NCBI GenBank assembly: GCA_947624295.1
Contig: CANQJV010000013.1
Location: 1 to 47,357 of the forward strand
Source: an uncultured Ruminococcus sp.
GTDB taxonomy: Bacteria > Bacillota > Clostridia > Oscillospirales > Ruminococcaceae
Length of the DNA stretch: 47,357 bases
Reading direction: 5' to 3'
Shown here: positions 26,577 to 36,386 of the stretch, piece after piece
Numbering within the stretch: the first letter of the stretch is position 1
How the letters are laid out: each line of letters begins with the position of its first letter
The notes under the pieces: model-generated
The model's input: the letters and a program-made list of their open reading frames with translations, nothing else
What the model was told of the DNA's origin: nothing
Databases searched by the model: none
Translations under genes and position numbers: made by a program

Positions 26577-27143
26577 ATGAAAAAACTTATATTGATAATG
26601 GTGGTTGCAGTCTTTGTGCTTTCGGGGTGCGGAGTTCTCAACGAACTTACGACTGTAATGGACGAACCTCCTGCTGTAAGCGAATCAGTTCCTGAACCGT
26701 CTACTGAACCAGAAACTGAATCGTTTACTGAATTGGTTACAGAATCGGAAACTGAACCGCCTACAGAATCGCCTACAGAATCAGAAACTGAATCACCTAC
26801 TGAATCAGTTACAGAGCCGGAAACTGAACAGATTTTTGATGATTACGATGACAATATACAAGTCGAATACAGTTTCCGCACGAAAAACCAGCTTGAACAG
26901 CATTTCGAAAAGCACGGCAGTGAATTTGACGGCGATTTTGATTACGAAACGGCTGAGGAATACGAGGACGGCGCAAGCGATGTCATAAATAATCCCGATG
27001 CACTCTATAAAACTGAAAAAGAAGACGGCGACGGAGTGTATTACCTTGAATCAACAAATGAATTTGTTATTCTTTCGACGGACGGCTATATAAGGACGTA
27101 TTTCCGCCCTTCAGCAGGTATTGACTATTTCAACAGGCAGTAG
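26577..27143 (+). CDS. Lipoprotein with Thr/Glu/Pro-rich linker (188 aa)
   Basis: ATG 26577 behind AAGGAGA begins a type II signal peptide MKKLILIMVVAVFVLSGC; the lipobox is LSGC, so Cys18 would be lipidated. Residues ~35-95 are made of irregular TESETEP-like repeats, a probable extended, surface-exposed spacer. The remaining ~90 residues are acidic with a YEDGASDVINNPDALYK segment and look like a small globular domain. No enzyme motif is recognised. It sits 13 bp downstream of the RING-like gene and 7 bp upstream of uvrC. Confidence 0.85.
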   Translation: MKKLILIMVVAVFVLSGCGVLNELTTVMDEPPAVSESVPEPSTEPETESFTELVTESETEPPTESPTESETESPTESVTEPETEQIFDDYDDNIQVEYSFRTKNQLEQHFEKHGSEFDGDFDYETAEEYEDGASDVINNPDALYKTEKEDGDGVYYLESTNEFVILSTDGYIRTYFRPSAGIDYFNRQ

Positions 27144-27150
27144 GTGAATT

Positions 27151-28968
27151 ATGAATCCGAGATTAGTTTTTTTAAGGGAAAAAACGTCTAAACTTACATC
27201 GTCACCCGGCGTATATATTATGAAAAATGCCAAAGGTGATATAATTTACATTGGTAAGGCTAAAAATCTGAAAAAGCGTGTTACGAGTTATTTCAGGGAA
27301 AATCCTGACCATACGCCAAAAGTTTCCGCAATGGTATCAAATGTATATGATTATGATTTCATCGTCACGGACAGCGAATATGAGGCACTTATACTTGAAT
27401 GCAGTCTTATAAAACAGCATAAACCAAAGTATAATATTTTACTCAAAGACGATAAAGGCTATCACTATATCCGTGTGTCAGATGACGAATACCCACGTAT
27501 TACAGACGAAAAAAATACTTCAGCAGGCGGAAAGTATATCGGCACTTATACAAGTTCGACTGTTGCGAGGGAGGCGGTAAATGAGGCAAACAGGGTATTT
27601 ATGTTACCTACTTGCCGTAAAATTTTCCCACGTGATTTCGGGAAAGAAAGACCTTGCCTGAATTACCATATAAAAAATTGTATGGGCGTATGTACAGGGA
27701 AAATCACCAGAGAAGATTATGTTAAAACAGTAAACGATGCTGTTGAATTTATAAAATCAGGCAGTGCATCGTCAATTGAACGTATGGAAAAGGAAATGCT
27801 TACGGCTTCGGAAAATCTTGATTTCGAAAAAGCAGCTGTATTACGTGACAGGATAAAAGCAATAAAAAAATCTGCTGAAAAACAGAAAATACTTGACAGC
27901 GGAGTGAATAATGCTGATGTTATAGGCATTGCGGAATCTTATGACGGCGTATATATTTCAGTGCTGATTTACCGTAATGAAAGGCTTTTTGATAAGATTT
28001 TCTATGAACTTGAAAAGTCGGACGGGGATATATTGAGCGATTTTGTGTATCAGTTCTATCACGGGCGAAATGATATTCCGAAAGTAATAATAGCTGACCA
28101 TATACCGCAGGATATTGAACTTATCAACGAATTTCTCGAAAAACAGGCGGGCAGGAAAGTAAAATTCCACCACGCACAAAAAGGTAAATTATATGAACTT
28201 TTACGCCTCGCAAAAAATAATTCTGCTGAATATATCGCCTTGAAAAACAGCCGTACAGGAAAAGAAGTAATAGCACTTGAACAGCTTGGAAAAGTACTCG
28301 GACTGGAGAAACCGCCGAAATATATTGAAGCATACGACATATCAAATCTTTCCTCTGAATCAATGATAGCAGGTATGGTTGTGTTTGAGGACGGCAGACC
28401 TCTGAAAAAAGCATACAAGCATTTCACGATAAAGGAACAGCAATATCAGAACGATTACGGCAGTATGCACGAAGTACTGAAACGGCGGTTGATGCACATA
28501 GTAAATCAGGACGGTGACGAATATTTTAACAAAACACCTGATTTGATTTTACTTGACGGCGGTACAGGGCACGTTCATGCGGTTGAGCCGGTTCTCAAAG
28601 AACTTAACCTTGATATTGCGCTTTTCGGAATGGTGAAAGATAATAAGCACCGCACAAGAGCAATAGCAACAGGCGGAAAAGAAATACAAATAAATAATTT
28701 ACAGTCAGCTTTTAACCTTGTAACACGCATACAGGACGAAGTACACCGCTATTCTGTCAGCTTTATGCACAAACAACACAAAAAGAAAACTTATTCTTCG
28801 GAACTGCTTACAGTTAAGGGCATAGGCGAAAAGAAACTTGCGAAGATTTTGTTGAAATATAAAACAAAAGATGTCCTGATGAGTGTAACTCCCGAAGAAC
28901 TTGCTGAAACAGCAGGCGTAAACCTCAATACAGCGCAGGAATTATGGAATATAATTCACGATATTTGA
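27151..28968 (+). CDS. uvrC: Excinuclease ABC subunit C
   Basis: UvrC makes both incisions in nucleotide excision repair. N-terminal GIY-YIG domain (PGVYIMKNAKGDIIYIGKAK), UVR motif near residues 205-240 (ENLDFEKAAVLRDRI), RNase H-like C-terminal nuclease domain (EAYDISN, LILLDGGTGH, KDNKHRTRAI) and a final helix-hairpin-helix (VKGIGEKKLAKIL). The 605-residue length is normal. ATG 27151 has AGGTGA upstream. Confidence 0.97.
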   Translation: MNPRLVFLREKTSKLTSSPGVYIMKNAKGDIIYIGKAKNLKKRVTSYFRENPDHTPKVSAMVSNVYDYDFIVTDSEYEALILECSLIKQHKPKYNILLKDDKGYHYIRVSDDEYPRITDEKNTSAGGKYIGTYTSSTVAREAVNEANRVFMLPTCRKIFPRDFGKERPCLNYHIKNCMGVCTGKITREDYVKTVNDAVEFIKSGSASSIERMEKEMLTASENLDFEKAAVLRDRIKAIKKSAEKQKILDSGVNNADVIGIAESYDGVYISVLIYRNERLFDKIFYELEKSDGDILSDFVYQFYHGRNDIPKVIIADHIPQDIELINEFLEKQAGRKVKFHHAQKGKLYELLRLAKNNSAEYIALKNSRTGKEVIALEQLGKVLGLEKPPKYIEAYDISNLSSESMIAGMVVFEDGRPLKKAYKHFTIKEQQYQNDYGSMHEVLKRRLMHIVNQDGDEYFNKTPDLILLDGGTGHVHAVEPVLKELNLDIALFGMVKDNKHRTRAIATGGKEIQINNLQSAFNLVTRIQDEVHRYSVSFMHKQHKKKTYSSELLTVKGIGEKKLAKILLKYKTKDVLMSVTPEELAETAGVNLNTAQELWNIIHDI

Positions 28969-29008
28969 AAAAGTTTTCATCTTCTACAAATTATTTTATG
29001 AAAATATA

Positions 29009-29037
29009 TAGACAAAATCCTGAAAATAGGTTATAAT
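29009..29037 (+). promoter_or_regulatory. Promoter of rsmD-coaD
   Basis: TAGACA, 17-bp spacer, TATAAT (29032-29037), 31 bp before the start codon. Confidence 0.75.
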
Positions 29038-29068
29038 AGTTATATACAAATATTTAGGAGATTTGAAA

Positions 29069-29623
29069 ATGAGAGTTATAACAGGCATTGCAAGAGGCCG
29101 TAAACTGGTCACTCCTGAGGGGATTGACGTACGCCCGACTACCGAAAAAGTCAAAGAGGGTATTTTTTCCTCGATACAATTCAATATAGAGGGCGCAAAA
29201 GTACTTGATTTGTTTGCGGGAAGCGGTCAGATGGGTATTGAGGCACTCAGCAGAGGTGCAGACCATGCAGTTTTTGTTGACAATTCCGTGAAATCGCTGA
29301 GATGTGTCAATGAAAACTTGTGTAATACAGGGCTTTCAAGACAGGCGGAAGTAATATCACGGGACAGTTACGACTATATCCGCCTTACAGCACAAAAGTT
29401 CGATATTATTATACTTGACCCTCCCTACAGGTACGGTCATATCCCGAATCTTCTGCCTCTTGCTGAAAAAAAACTTAATAACGGCGGTTTCATAATATGC
29501 GAATACGAAAAAGAAGCTGAATCACCGCAGGCACCTGAAAATATGGTTCTGAAAAAAACTTACAGGTATGGTAAAATAAACGTGTCTGTTTTTGTGAAAC
29601 CATTGGAGGAGGACGAAGAATAA
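29069..29623 (+). CDS. rsmD: 16S rRNA (guanine966-N2)-methyltransferase
   Basis: RsmD methylates G966 of 16S rRNA using SAM. Signature parts are MRVITGIARGRKL, RPTTEKVKEGIFSS, DLFAGSGQMGIEALSRGA (SAM motif) and IILDPPY (catalytic). ATG 29069 has AGGAG at 29056-29060; the TTG at 29063 overlaps this. The TAATG stop/start overlap couples it to coaD, a standard pairing in Firmicutes. Confidence 0.95.
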   Translation: MRVITGIARGRKLVTPEGIDVRPTTEKVKEGIFSSIQFNIEGAKVLDLFAGSGQMGIEALSRGADHAVFVDNSVKSLRCVNENLCNTGLSRQAEVISRDSYDYIRLTAQKFDIIILDPPYRYGHIPNLLPLAEKKLNNGGFIICEYEKEAESPQAPENMVLKKTYRYGKINVSVFVKPLEEDEE

Positions 29624-30114
29624 TGAGAAGAATTGCTGTTTGTCCCGGTAGTTTTGACCCTGTAACGCTTGGTCATCTTGATATTATCACAAGGGCATCG
29701 AAATTGTTTGATAAAGTCATAGTACTTATTTCACGTAATGCAGGCAAAGCGAAACCGAGTTTTACGGCAACTGAACGTATGAGAATGATTGAAACTGTTA
29801 CATATGACCTTGACAACGTTGTGATTGATATTCTTGACGGACTTCTTGCCGATTACGTGCGTGACGTTGGTGCAATTGCGATAGTCAAAGGTTTGCGTGC
29901 CGTCAGCGACTTTGAATATGAATTTCAGATGGCACTTGCAAATAAAAAGCTATATGCAGGTGCGGAAACTGTATTTCTTACGACTGCATCGGAAAATATG
30001 TATCTCAGCTCAAGCGTTGTCAAACAAATCGCATATTTTGGCGGAGATATAAGTCACTTTGTCCCCGAAGCTATTCTTGATGATATAAAACAAAGACTTG
30101 TTAAAAATGATTGA
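29623..30114 (+). CDS. coaD: Phosphopantetheine adenylyltransferase
   Basis: CoaD adenylylates 4'-phosphopantetheine to dephospho-CoA, the penultimate CoA step. It shows CPGSFDPVTLGHLDII with the TxGH nucleotidyl-transferase motif, KGLRAVSDFEYEFQMA and SENMYLSSSVVK. The 163-residue length is typical. The A of its ATG is the last base of the rsmD stop. Confidence 0.97.
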   Translation: MRRIAVCPGSFDPVTLGHLDIITRASKLFDKVIVLISRNAGKAKPSFTATERMRMIETVTYDLDNVVIDILDGLLADYVRDVGAIAIVKGLRAVSDFEYEFQMALANKKLYAGAETVFLTTASENMYLSSSVVKQIAYFGGDISHFVPEAILDDIKQRLVKND

Positions 30115-30128
30115 GGAGTTGTAAAACT

Positions 30129-30641
30129 ATGAATATTGATGAAATTTTAGAGGAAATGGACGAACTGCTTGATAAATCGACAACTGTTCCGTTTGTGTCG
30201 CATAAGAAAATTGTTGACGGAGAGCGAATGCGTGAACTTATAAATGATGTTCGCCTTAATTTGCCCAATGAGTTAAAAGAGGCAAAGAAAATAGAATTTG
30301 ATTGCCAGAGGATTTTAGACGAAGCGAAAATAAATGCGGAGGGTATTATCCGCAGAGCAGAGGATAAAGCCGCTATGTTGTGTTCGCAGGAAGTAATCAT
30401 ATCTGAGGCAAAGAAAAAAGCTGTTGATATTCTGCAAAAAGCGCAGAATGCCGCAGGAGCAGTCCAGAAACAAGCAGCACTTTCAGTAGCACAAATGCTG
30501 AACGATGCGGAAAGTGCCCATGAGAAGTCGCTTGCTACGATAAAGCAGACAAAAGAAAAATTGCAAACTACACTGAAAAATTCACCTGCTCTCAACGAAA
30601 GCGCAAGAAAAGCGCAGGAAAAATTATTGAATGAGAGCTGA
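30129..30641 (+). CDS. Coiled-coil protein of the ATP-synthase-b-like type (170 aa)
   Basis: A soluble, highly helical, Ala/Lys/Glu-rich protein with heptad-like repeats from about residue 45 to the end (EAKKIEFDCQRILDEAKINA, VDILQKAQNAAGAVQKQAAL). Homologues next to coaD are often annotated ATPase or V-type ATP synthase subunit because of this composition, but there is no membrane anchor or ATP site. ATG 30129 has GAGGAG upstream with spacing of about 11 bp. It is probably co-transcribed with rsmD-coaD. Function unknown; a DivIVA/SepF-like or cell-division link is only speculation. Confidence 0.7.
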   Translation: MNIDEILEEMDELLDKSTTVPFVSHKKIVDGERMRELINDVRLNLPNELKEAKKIEFDCQRILDEAKINAEGIIRRAEDKAAMLCSQEVIISEAKKKAVDILQKAQNAAGAVQKQAALSVAQMLNDAESAHEKSLATIKQTKEKLQTTLKNSPALNESARKAQEKLLNES

Positions 30642-30701
30642 AAGCAACATTGCACAAAGTCCTCCTGACGTTTACTTTGTAACGTGTTGCCTGCAAAAAA
30701 A

Positions 30702-30731
30702 GCCGTATCCCAATAATGAGATACGGCATTT
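30702..30731. terminator. Hairpin terminator between convergent genes
   Basis: GCCGTATC / GATACGGC, 8-bp stem with a 10-nt loop, preceded by seven A and followed by ATTTT, so it may work in both directions. Confidence 0.7.
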
Positions 30732-30848
30732 TGCTATATTCAAGCAAATAATTATACAAAACAGCACTCTTACAACAAAGGATTTTTGTATAAAACAACT
30801 AAAAATTCAAGCAAGTATGCTGTAAGACGAGCTTTATGAGTGTTGCCT

Positions 30849-33539
30849 TTACTTTTCTGTATATGGTAATTCTGTAATCTGTTTAGCAAGTAAAAGCTGA
30901 ATTGCAAGAGCATCCATTCCTGTTATGCCCTTCTCGCTGTCGCAAAGTTCAGAGTTCGCCATACCCTGTTCTGAAAGTGCATAGGAGTCGTGATTGCCTA
31001 TATGCTGGATTATTGATGCAACATCAGCCATATTGATTTCGCCGTCAACATTTGCGTCACCAAGAAGTCCTTTATCTTTTCCGCCTGTTGTTGTGGGAGC
31101 AGGTTTTTCGGTTGTGGGCTTTTCAGTTGTAGGCTTTTCAACAGGTGCATCGGAAAGCCGTCCGCATACAATACCTGCTCCGACAGTTGACATAAATACA
31201 GTACCAAATTCGTCCATATCACCAACAAGGAAATTACCGTTACCAGTACCGCCATAGAGTTTATCAGTATTTATGCAGTCCCACGTTTTACCGCCGTCTG
31301 TTGAACGGTAAATGCCTTCTGTATCGTCTTCAGCAGGTTTACCGTACATGAACAGTGTATTTACACCGCCCTCTTTTTCGGGCGCACCGTAGCCGATAGT
31401 TTTGCAGTAGAATACATCAGTTTTTTCGATATTTTTACCGCTGTCAGTGATGATATACAAACCGTTCCAGCCTACAGCCATAGCAACAGTATCTTCCGCA
31501 ATATAAGCAAGGTCGCCTGTATGGTCACACATATCGTACTTGCTTACGGGAGTTTCAGTGAAAGTTGCACCGTAATCCGTGCTTATATAGAATGAATAGT
31601 GTGATTCGTCAAAAGTAGGCTCAGTTTTACCGGGAGTTGATGCCCAGTAATCATTGTGTTTGATTCCTGAACCGTATACAACAGCAGGATTATTGAGGTC
31701 AACAAGCGGGTATGTTGTTTTTGAACCGTCAAGACCTGTACTGTTGTTCCATGTTTCGCCGAAATCATCTGTATAACTTATAGCAGCATTGTCACTGCTT
31801 GCCTTAATAAATCTGTAAGTTTTTTCATCAAGCTGAGTTATAGCCATTTTTCCGCCACCGTTGGGAACTTTTAGATTCTGCCATGTTTTACCGCCGTCAA
31901 GACTGTAAAATCCTTTTGCTTCTTTTTCGCCTACACGTGCCATTACTTGCGGATTTGAAGGACAATATGCTATAGCGGAAGTAGAACCGATATTCGGCTT
32001 ATACTGTTCGGGATTTTGTGTAATATCGGTATGGATAAATCCGTCGTAGTCACCGATTGCGGAGTAATTCTCACCGTTGGGAACGCTTACGAAGTCAAGG
32101 GCAACGACTTCCTCAACACCGTCCGGCTGGAAATAGAATTGTACGCCCTTTTCGTCCCACACGTTATCGCACGCATAAACGCCGTTACCTGAAGTCATAA
32201 GTATACGGTCGGGGTTACGAGGGTCAATAAGTATACCCGAGCCCCAGTGGCAAGCCTTACCGTAAATCCAATCATAGCCGTTTGTATCCATAGGAAGCGA
32301 TACAAATTCTTTGTGGGAGCCTTTTTCGTCGTAAATAGTTTCGCCTGCACCGGGAGTAATATCCTGCCATGTTTCACCGCCGTCTGTTGAGCGGAAGAAA
32401 TGGTCACCCCATGCAATACTGCTTTCATTTTCGGGAGTATTGGGGTCATCTTCAGTCCATTCCTCTTCAAACCACTGGTCAGCCCACATACCGCAAGTTC
32501 TTGCAACCATTTTATTCGGGTCATTCTTGTCAACTTCAATCATACCTACAGCACTGTCTGTAACTGAAAGTTTAGTTACATCGCCTGATTTTATATTGTA
32601 CTTGTAAGCACCGCCTGCTGTACCTGAAAAAGCAAGACCTGCAATATAAGTGAAGAACAAGTTACCCTGACCGTCATTTGTGATAGAGCAAGGATAATTT
32701 GCGGTCGGTAAATCTTCGGAGAGAGCCTCAAATTTATCGTCTTTTACGCTTGCAACGTGTATATTCGCCTGACCTGTAACGGAAGTACCGACATAGACTT
32801 TACCGCCCTCGATAAATATACAGCCTATACCGTTCTGCTGATTGTACTCTTTATTTTCAGTACCACGAACCATATGTTCAGTCCACATAGGGTATTTCAA
32901 TTCAGTAGTGAAAAGTCCCAAATCGTCGTATCCGATAACGGGATTCCACGATTTACCGCCGTCTGTTGACTTTATGAGAGCTGATTTGCCTGCTGTAACG
33001 TCACCGCCTGCATAGATAGTATCAGGGTTATCGGGGTCAATAGCGATAGGTTCAATACACTCACGTCCGTCACCGTTACCGTGTACCTGAATGAGGTCAG
33101 TTACGTCTGATTGAGTAAAAGTTTTACCTCCATCAGTTGTCTTGAAAATAACAGTTCTTGCATCTGAAAAATACGCACAACCGCAGAGGAAATAAGCTGT
33201 ATTGTCGTCAGTCGGGTCAATAGCAATACCCTTGACACTGAGCAGACCTCTGTCAGCCTCGTTGAGGAACGCAAAAATCTGTTCCCACTTATTTTTCTCG
33301 TAATTGTACTTGTAAGCACCGCCTACATCAGTACGGAGGTACATTTCTTTCTGACCTGTAACAATACCCGAAACAAATCCTGCACCGCCGATTTTAACTG
33401 AATCCCAGACCATATCGCCTGTAAGGTCTGCCGCATTGACTTCAGTAACTTCAACGCATGAGGGTATAGCAGGGAGAATGCACGCAACATTCATACAGAG
33501 AGCGATTGCCGAAGTCATTGTTTTTCTGAAAAAATTCAT
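30849..33539 (-). CDS. Secreted GH74-type endo-xyloglucanase with dockerin (896 aa)
   Basis: A secreted beta-propeller glycosidase acting on xyloglucan or related glucans. Signal peptide ~1-36, a double seven-blade propeller ~40-795 with Asp-box repeats (TTDGGKTF 134-141, STDGGKSW 191-198, STDGGETW 384-391 and others), candidate catalytic Asp D71 (LRTDVGGAY) and D497 (IGDYDG), a PTTEKP linker, and a type I dockerin at ~824-896. The first dockerin repeat (GDANVDGEINMADVASII) is a good calcium loop; the second (CDSEKGITGMDALAIQLLL) is degenerate. The dockerin implies attachment to a cellulosome-like scaffold. Own promoter at 33574-33602. Confidence 0.92.
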   Translation of the reverse strand: MNFFRKTMTSAIALCMNVACILPAIPSCVEVTEVNAADLTGDMVWDSVKIGGAGFVSGIVTGQKEMYLRTDVGGAYKYNYEKNKWEQIFAFLNEADRGLLSVKGIAIDPTDDNTAYFLCGCAYFSDARTVIFKTTDGGKTFTQSDVTDLIQVHGNGDGRECIEPIAIDPDNPDTIYAGGDVTAGKSALIKSTDGGKSWNPVIGYDDLGLFTTELKYPMWTEHMVRGTENKEYNQQNGIGCIFIEGGKVYVGTSVTGQANIHVASVKDDKFEALSEDLPTANYPCSITNDGQGNLFFTYIAGLAFSGTAGGAYKYNIKSGDVTKLSVTDSAVGMIEVDKNDPNKMVARTCGMWADQWFEEEWTEDDPNTPENESSIAWGDHFFRSTDGGETWQDITPGAGETIYDEKGSHKEFVSLPMDTNGYDWIYGKACHWGSGILIDPRNPDRILMTSGNGVYACDNVWDEKGVQFYFQPDGVEEVVALDFVSVPNGENYSAIGDYDGFIHTDITQNPEQYKPNIGSTSAIAYCPSNPQVMARVGEKEAKGFYSLDGGKTWQNLKVPNGGGKMAITQLDEKTYRFIKASSDNAAISYTDDFGETWNNSTGLDGSKTTYPLVDLNNPAVVYGSGIKHNDYWASTPGKTEPTFDESHYSFYISTDYGATFTETPVSKYDMCDHTGDLAYIAEDTVAMAVGWNGLYIITDSGKNIEKTDVFYCKTIGYGAPEKEGGVNTLFMYGKPAEDDTEGIYRSTDGGKTWDCINTDKLYGGTGNGNFLVGDMDEFGTVFMSTVGAGIVCGRLSDAPVEKPTTEKPTTEKPAPTTTGGKDKGLLGDANVDGEINMADVASIIQHIGNHDSYALSEQGMANSELCDSEKGITGMDALAIQLLLAKQITELPYTEK

Positions 33540-33573
33540 TTTTGGTCAACTCCTTTGTTAATTTATTATAGTA

Positions 33574-33602
33574 ATTATAACATATTTTAATATAACTGTC
33601 AA
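33574..33602 (-). promoter_or_regulatory. Promoter of the GH74-dockerin gene
   Basis: On -, TTGACA (33602-33597), 17-bp spacer, TATAAT (33579-33574): a full consensus promoter. No nearby operator was seen. Confidence 0.85.
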
Positions 33603-33660
33603 GAAAATCACTTTGGGCATAATGTACAAAAATGTTAATGAGATTACAGCAAATTGTTAT

Positions 33661-33689
33661 AGTGACAAAGTCGGGTTTGTGTGTTATAA
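33661..33689 (+). promoter_or_regulatory. Promoter of the sigma-region-4-like gene
   Basis: GTGACA, 17-bp spacer, TATAAT (33684-33689), followed by a short leader with GAAGGGGG. Confidence 0.75.
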
Positions 33690-33728
33690 TTAAAATTAAA
33701 GATGAATTTTTTTGAAGGGGGACTAATT

Positions 33729-34031
33729 TTGACAAAAAAACTTCTATTTGATGAAAGATTTGACGGTGCAAAGCCGGATGATGCTATAACTGAACTTTTA
33801 GGCATGAAACAGAGCGAAACAGACCACCGTAAACTTAAAAGAATCCTTATGAATGTCATAAAAGGCGAACTTACTGAAAATCAACAAAAAATGGTTATCA
33901 TGTATTATTTCAAAAATATGAAGTTGCAGGAGATTGCAGATGAAACAGGTATTACTTTTCAGGCAGTTTCCGCAACTCTTGCAAGGGCAAGAAACAGACT
34001 TTACCGTGTTTTGAAATATTATTTTGATTAG
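33729..34031 (+). CDS. Sigma-70 region 4-like DNA-binding protein (100 aa)
   Basis: TTG 33729 is placed by GAAGGGGG at 33713-33720. The C-terminal ~55 residues form a sigma-region-4 helix-turn-helix: LTENQQKMVIMYYFKNMKLQ, then EIADETGITFQAVSATLARARNRLYRVLKYY. There is no region 2, so it is not a full ECF sigma factor; it is similar to YlxM-like or phage/conjugative-element sigma-like regulators. The N-terminal ~45 residues are unassigned. It is transcribed separately from the GH74 gene. Confidence 0.8.
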   Translation: MTKKLLFDERFDGAKPDDAITELLGMKQSETDHRKLKRILMNVIKGELTENQQKMVIMYYFKNMKLQEIADETGITFQAVSATLARARNRLYRVLKYYFD

Positions 34032-34091
34032 ATTATTTGATTATAGTACATATATTTTTAGTTAAATTTATTTGCAGAGGAGATGGACTTA

Positions 34092-35390
34092 ATGAATACG
34101 CCTGTTATTGATTTCCTGCGAAAATATGCAGATTCAGGTATTTTGCGGTGTCATATGCCGGGTCATAAAGGTATTATCAACAAATACGATATAACTGAAA
34201 TCAAAGGTGCAGACAGTCTTTTTGAGGCGGACGGGATTATTTTGGAGAGCGAACGCAATATGTCACGGCTTTATGGCACAAAGGCTTCTTTTTATTCTAC
34301 AGGCGGTTCTACTTTATGCATACAAGCTATGCTTACTGCTATGAAAATTGACGGCAGAAATATTACAGCAATCCGCAACGTACACAGAGCTTTTGTTAAT
34401 ACAGTTGCCTTGCTTGACCTCAATGTTGACTGGATTTTGCCTGAATACAGCAACGGAATACTTTCGGGAGGAATAAATCACGATATAGTTGAAAATCACC
34501 TGAAAAACAATGGTAAAACGTGTCTTTATGTTACTTCGCCCGACTATACAGGGAAATTCGCAGATATCAAGGCACTTTCGGAAATATGCCGTAAATATGA
34601 TGCACCTTTGCTTGTTGACAACGCTCACGGCGCACATCTTGCGTTTATGCCCGAAAATATGCACCCTATTGCACTCGGAGCGGATATATGTTGTGATTCA
34701 ATGCACAAAATGCTTGTCGGGCTTACAGGTTCAGCAGTCCTGCACACGTCCTCCGAACGATATGCGAGTTGTTTAAGGCAATGCATGAGTATGTTCGGCT
34801 CAACAAGTCCGTCTTATCTTATTCTTGCATCGCTTGATTTGTGCAATAAATATATTGCTGAAGATATAAGGCGTGATATTGCGGAAAATATGGGATATAT
34901 CAGCGATTTCAAGGCGAAATACAAAGAGTTTGTATTATCAGAGGGCGATTGTTTCCATATTACGGTGAATACAGCAAAATGCGGTTACAGCGGGAATGAA
35001 ATCGCTGATATACTCAGGGAAAACGGTGTTGAGTGTGAATATTCGGACGAGAATATTATTATATTGCTTATGTCACCGAAAAATACAAGACCTGATTACA
35101 CGAAACTATGCACTGCATTTGAAAAAGCCCTGGATTATGCGGAAAAGCGTGATATACACGATATGCCGTTTCTGACACATCTCCCCGAAAAAGCTATGAA
35201 TGTAGGTAAAGCTGTATTTATGCCCTGCGAGGAAATCCCGGTTGAACAGGCTGAAGGCAGAATATGCGCCTCCCTGAAAGTACCTTGTCCGCCGGCGATT
35301 CCCGTAGCAGTAAGCGGTGAGATTATCAATGCTGAATGCGTGGAAATTTACAGGAGATACGGAATAAAGAAAGTTATGGTGTTGAAATAA
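34092..35390 (+). CDS. Orn/Lys/Arg decarboxylase-family PLP enzyme (432 aa)
   Basis: A fold-type I PLP decarboxylase acting on lysine, ornithine or arginine. The PLP-binding segment is CDSMHKMLVGLTGSA (Lys of the HK motif), with the upstream VDNAHGAHL aspartate and the N-terminal CHMPGHKG. It is of the short YaaO/Tdc-like Firmicutes type that sits before tmk/holB. The amino-acid substrate cannot be read from sequence. GAGGAG is directly before ATG 34083, so ATG 34092 has the right spacing and was chosen. The TAATG overlap couples it to holB. Confidence 0.88.
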   Translation: MNTPVIDFLRKYADSGILRCHMPGHKGIINKYDITEIKGADSLFEADGIILESERNMSRLYGTKASFYSTGGSTLCIQAMLTAMKIDGRNITAIRNVHRAFVNTVALLDLNVDWILPEYSNGILSGGINHDIVENHLKNNGKTCLYVTSPDYTGKFADIKALSEICRKYDAPLLVDNAHGAHLAFMPENMHPIALGADICCDSMHKMLVGLTGSAVLHTSSERYASCLRQCMSMFGSTSPSYLILASLDLCNKYIAEDIRRDIAENMGYISDFKAKYKEFVLSEGDCFHITVNTAKCGYSGNEIADILRENGVECEYSDENIIILLMSPKNTRPDYTKLCTAFEKALDYAEKRDIHDMPFLTHLPEKAMNVGKAVFMPCEEIPVEQAEGRICASLKVPCPPAIPVAVSGEIINAECVEIYRRYGIKKVMVLK

Positions 35391-36373
35391 TGAAAAAAAT
35401 TTACGGAAATGAATACCTGCTGAAAACTTTAAGCAATATGATTACAAGCGGTAAAACGGCTCATTCTGTTATAATCCACGGCGAAAAGGGTACAGGGAAA
35501 AAGCTGATAGCTGATTACTACACACAACAGTTACTATGCAATAATCCCATTGACGGTAAAGCCTGCGGAGAATGCGTATCATGCAGGAATGTCGAAAATC
35601 ATATGCACCCTGATGTTACCTACGTCGGAACAGAAGGGAAACTTGAGGGGTATTCAGTTTCAACGGCAAGGAAAATAATAACAGACGCTTTTGTTAAACC
35701 TAATAACAATACAGGGCGGAAGATTTATATTTTCAGGGATTGCCGTAATATGAGCGTACAGACACAGAACGTATTACTGAAAATCATCGAAGAACCGCCT
35801 GATTATGCGTATTTTATTTTTACAGCCGAATCAAAATATGAATTTCTGTCTACAATTATTTCACGCTGTATATGCCTTGCTGTATCGCAGTGTACGGAGC
35901 AGGAAACTATATCTGCACTTGCGGAATTATCGTACAGTGAGAGCGATATACAGAAAGCTGTTGAGTGTTTCCACGGGAATATAGGTGCTTGTATTGACTA
36001 TATATCAGATGAGAAAATACATAAAAGAATTGATTTGACAAAAAGCATTGCAGATAGTATAATAAGAGGTAACGAATACGAATTGAACAGAGCTTTTTAT
36101 TCAGTCGGTACGGAACGGAATGAATTATATGATGTTTTTGCTGTTCTCGACAAATTTTTCAGGGATTGTGCGGTACTTTCCGTGAATAAAAACGCTGAAA
36201 TAATAGGCTGTTTCCGTGAACAAGCGTTAAGGCTTTCGGGGATAATTCCGCAATATAAAGCGGTTCGTATTCATAATATCATAGAGGAGTCACGTAAAGC
36301 CGTACAGCTTAATGTAAATGCCCTGCTTGCGGTCACATCTTTATGTGCGGAAATTATGAAAATTATATACTGA
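35390..36373 (+). CDS. holB: DNA polymerase III subunit delta'
   Basis: Clamp-loader subunit. Walker-A-like GEKGTGKK, zinc module CGECVSCRN, VDEAD-equivalent RDCRNMSVQTQNVLLKIIEEPP, and the sensor/SRC motif (IISRCICL). Length 327. It starts in the stop of the decarboxylase and precedes ricT, the same order as in many Firmicutes (yaaO-tmk-holB-yaaT), though tmk is missing. Confidence 0.92.
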   Translation: MKKIYGNEYLLKTLSNMITSGKTAHSVIIHGEKGTGKKLIADYYTQQLLCNNPIDGKACGECVSCRNVENHMHPDVTYVGTEGKLEGYSVSTARKIITDAFVKPNNNTGRKIYIFRDCRNMSVQTQNVLLKIIEEPPDYAYFIFTAESKYEFLSTIISRCICLAVSQCTEQETISALAELSYSESDIQKAVECFHGNIGACIDYISDEKIHKRIDLTKSIADSIIRGNEYELNRAFYSVGTERNELYDVFAVLDKFFRDCAVLSVNKNAEIIGCFREQALRLSGIIPQYKAVRIHNIIEESRKAVQLNVNALLAVTSLCAEIMKIIY

Positions 36374-36386
36374 GTTAGGAGTTCTT

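Noticed and set aside
30101..30655. 184-codon open frame on - opposite the coiled-coil gene
   Set aside because: Ser/Phe/Ala-rich translation is a reverse shadow of an Ala/Lys/Glu-rich coiled coil; no RBS.
33661..33689. Similarity of the promoter at 33661 to sequence near 38841 (tagtgaNaaagtc)
   Set aside because: Only a dozen bases agree and the surrounding sequence differs; probably chance in AT-rich promoter DNA.
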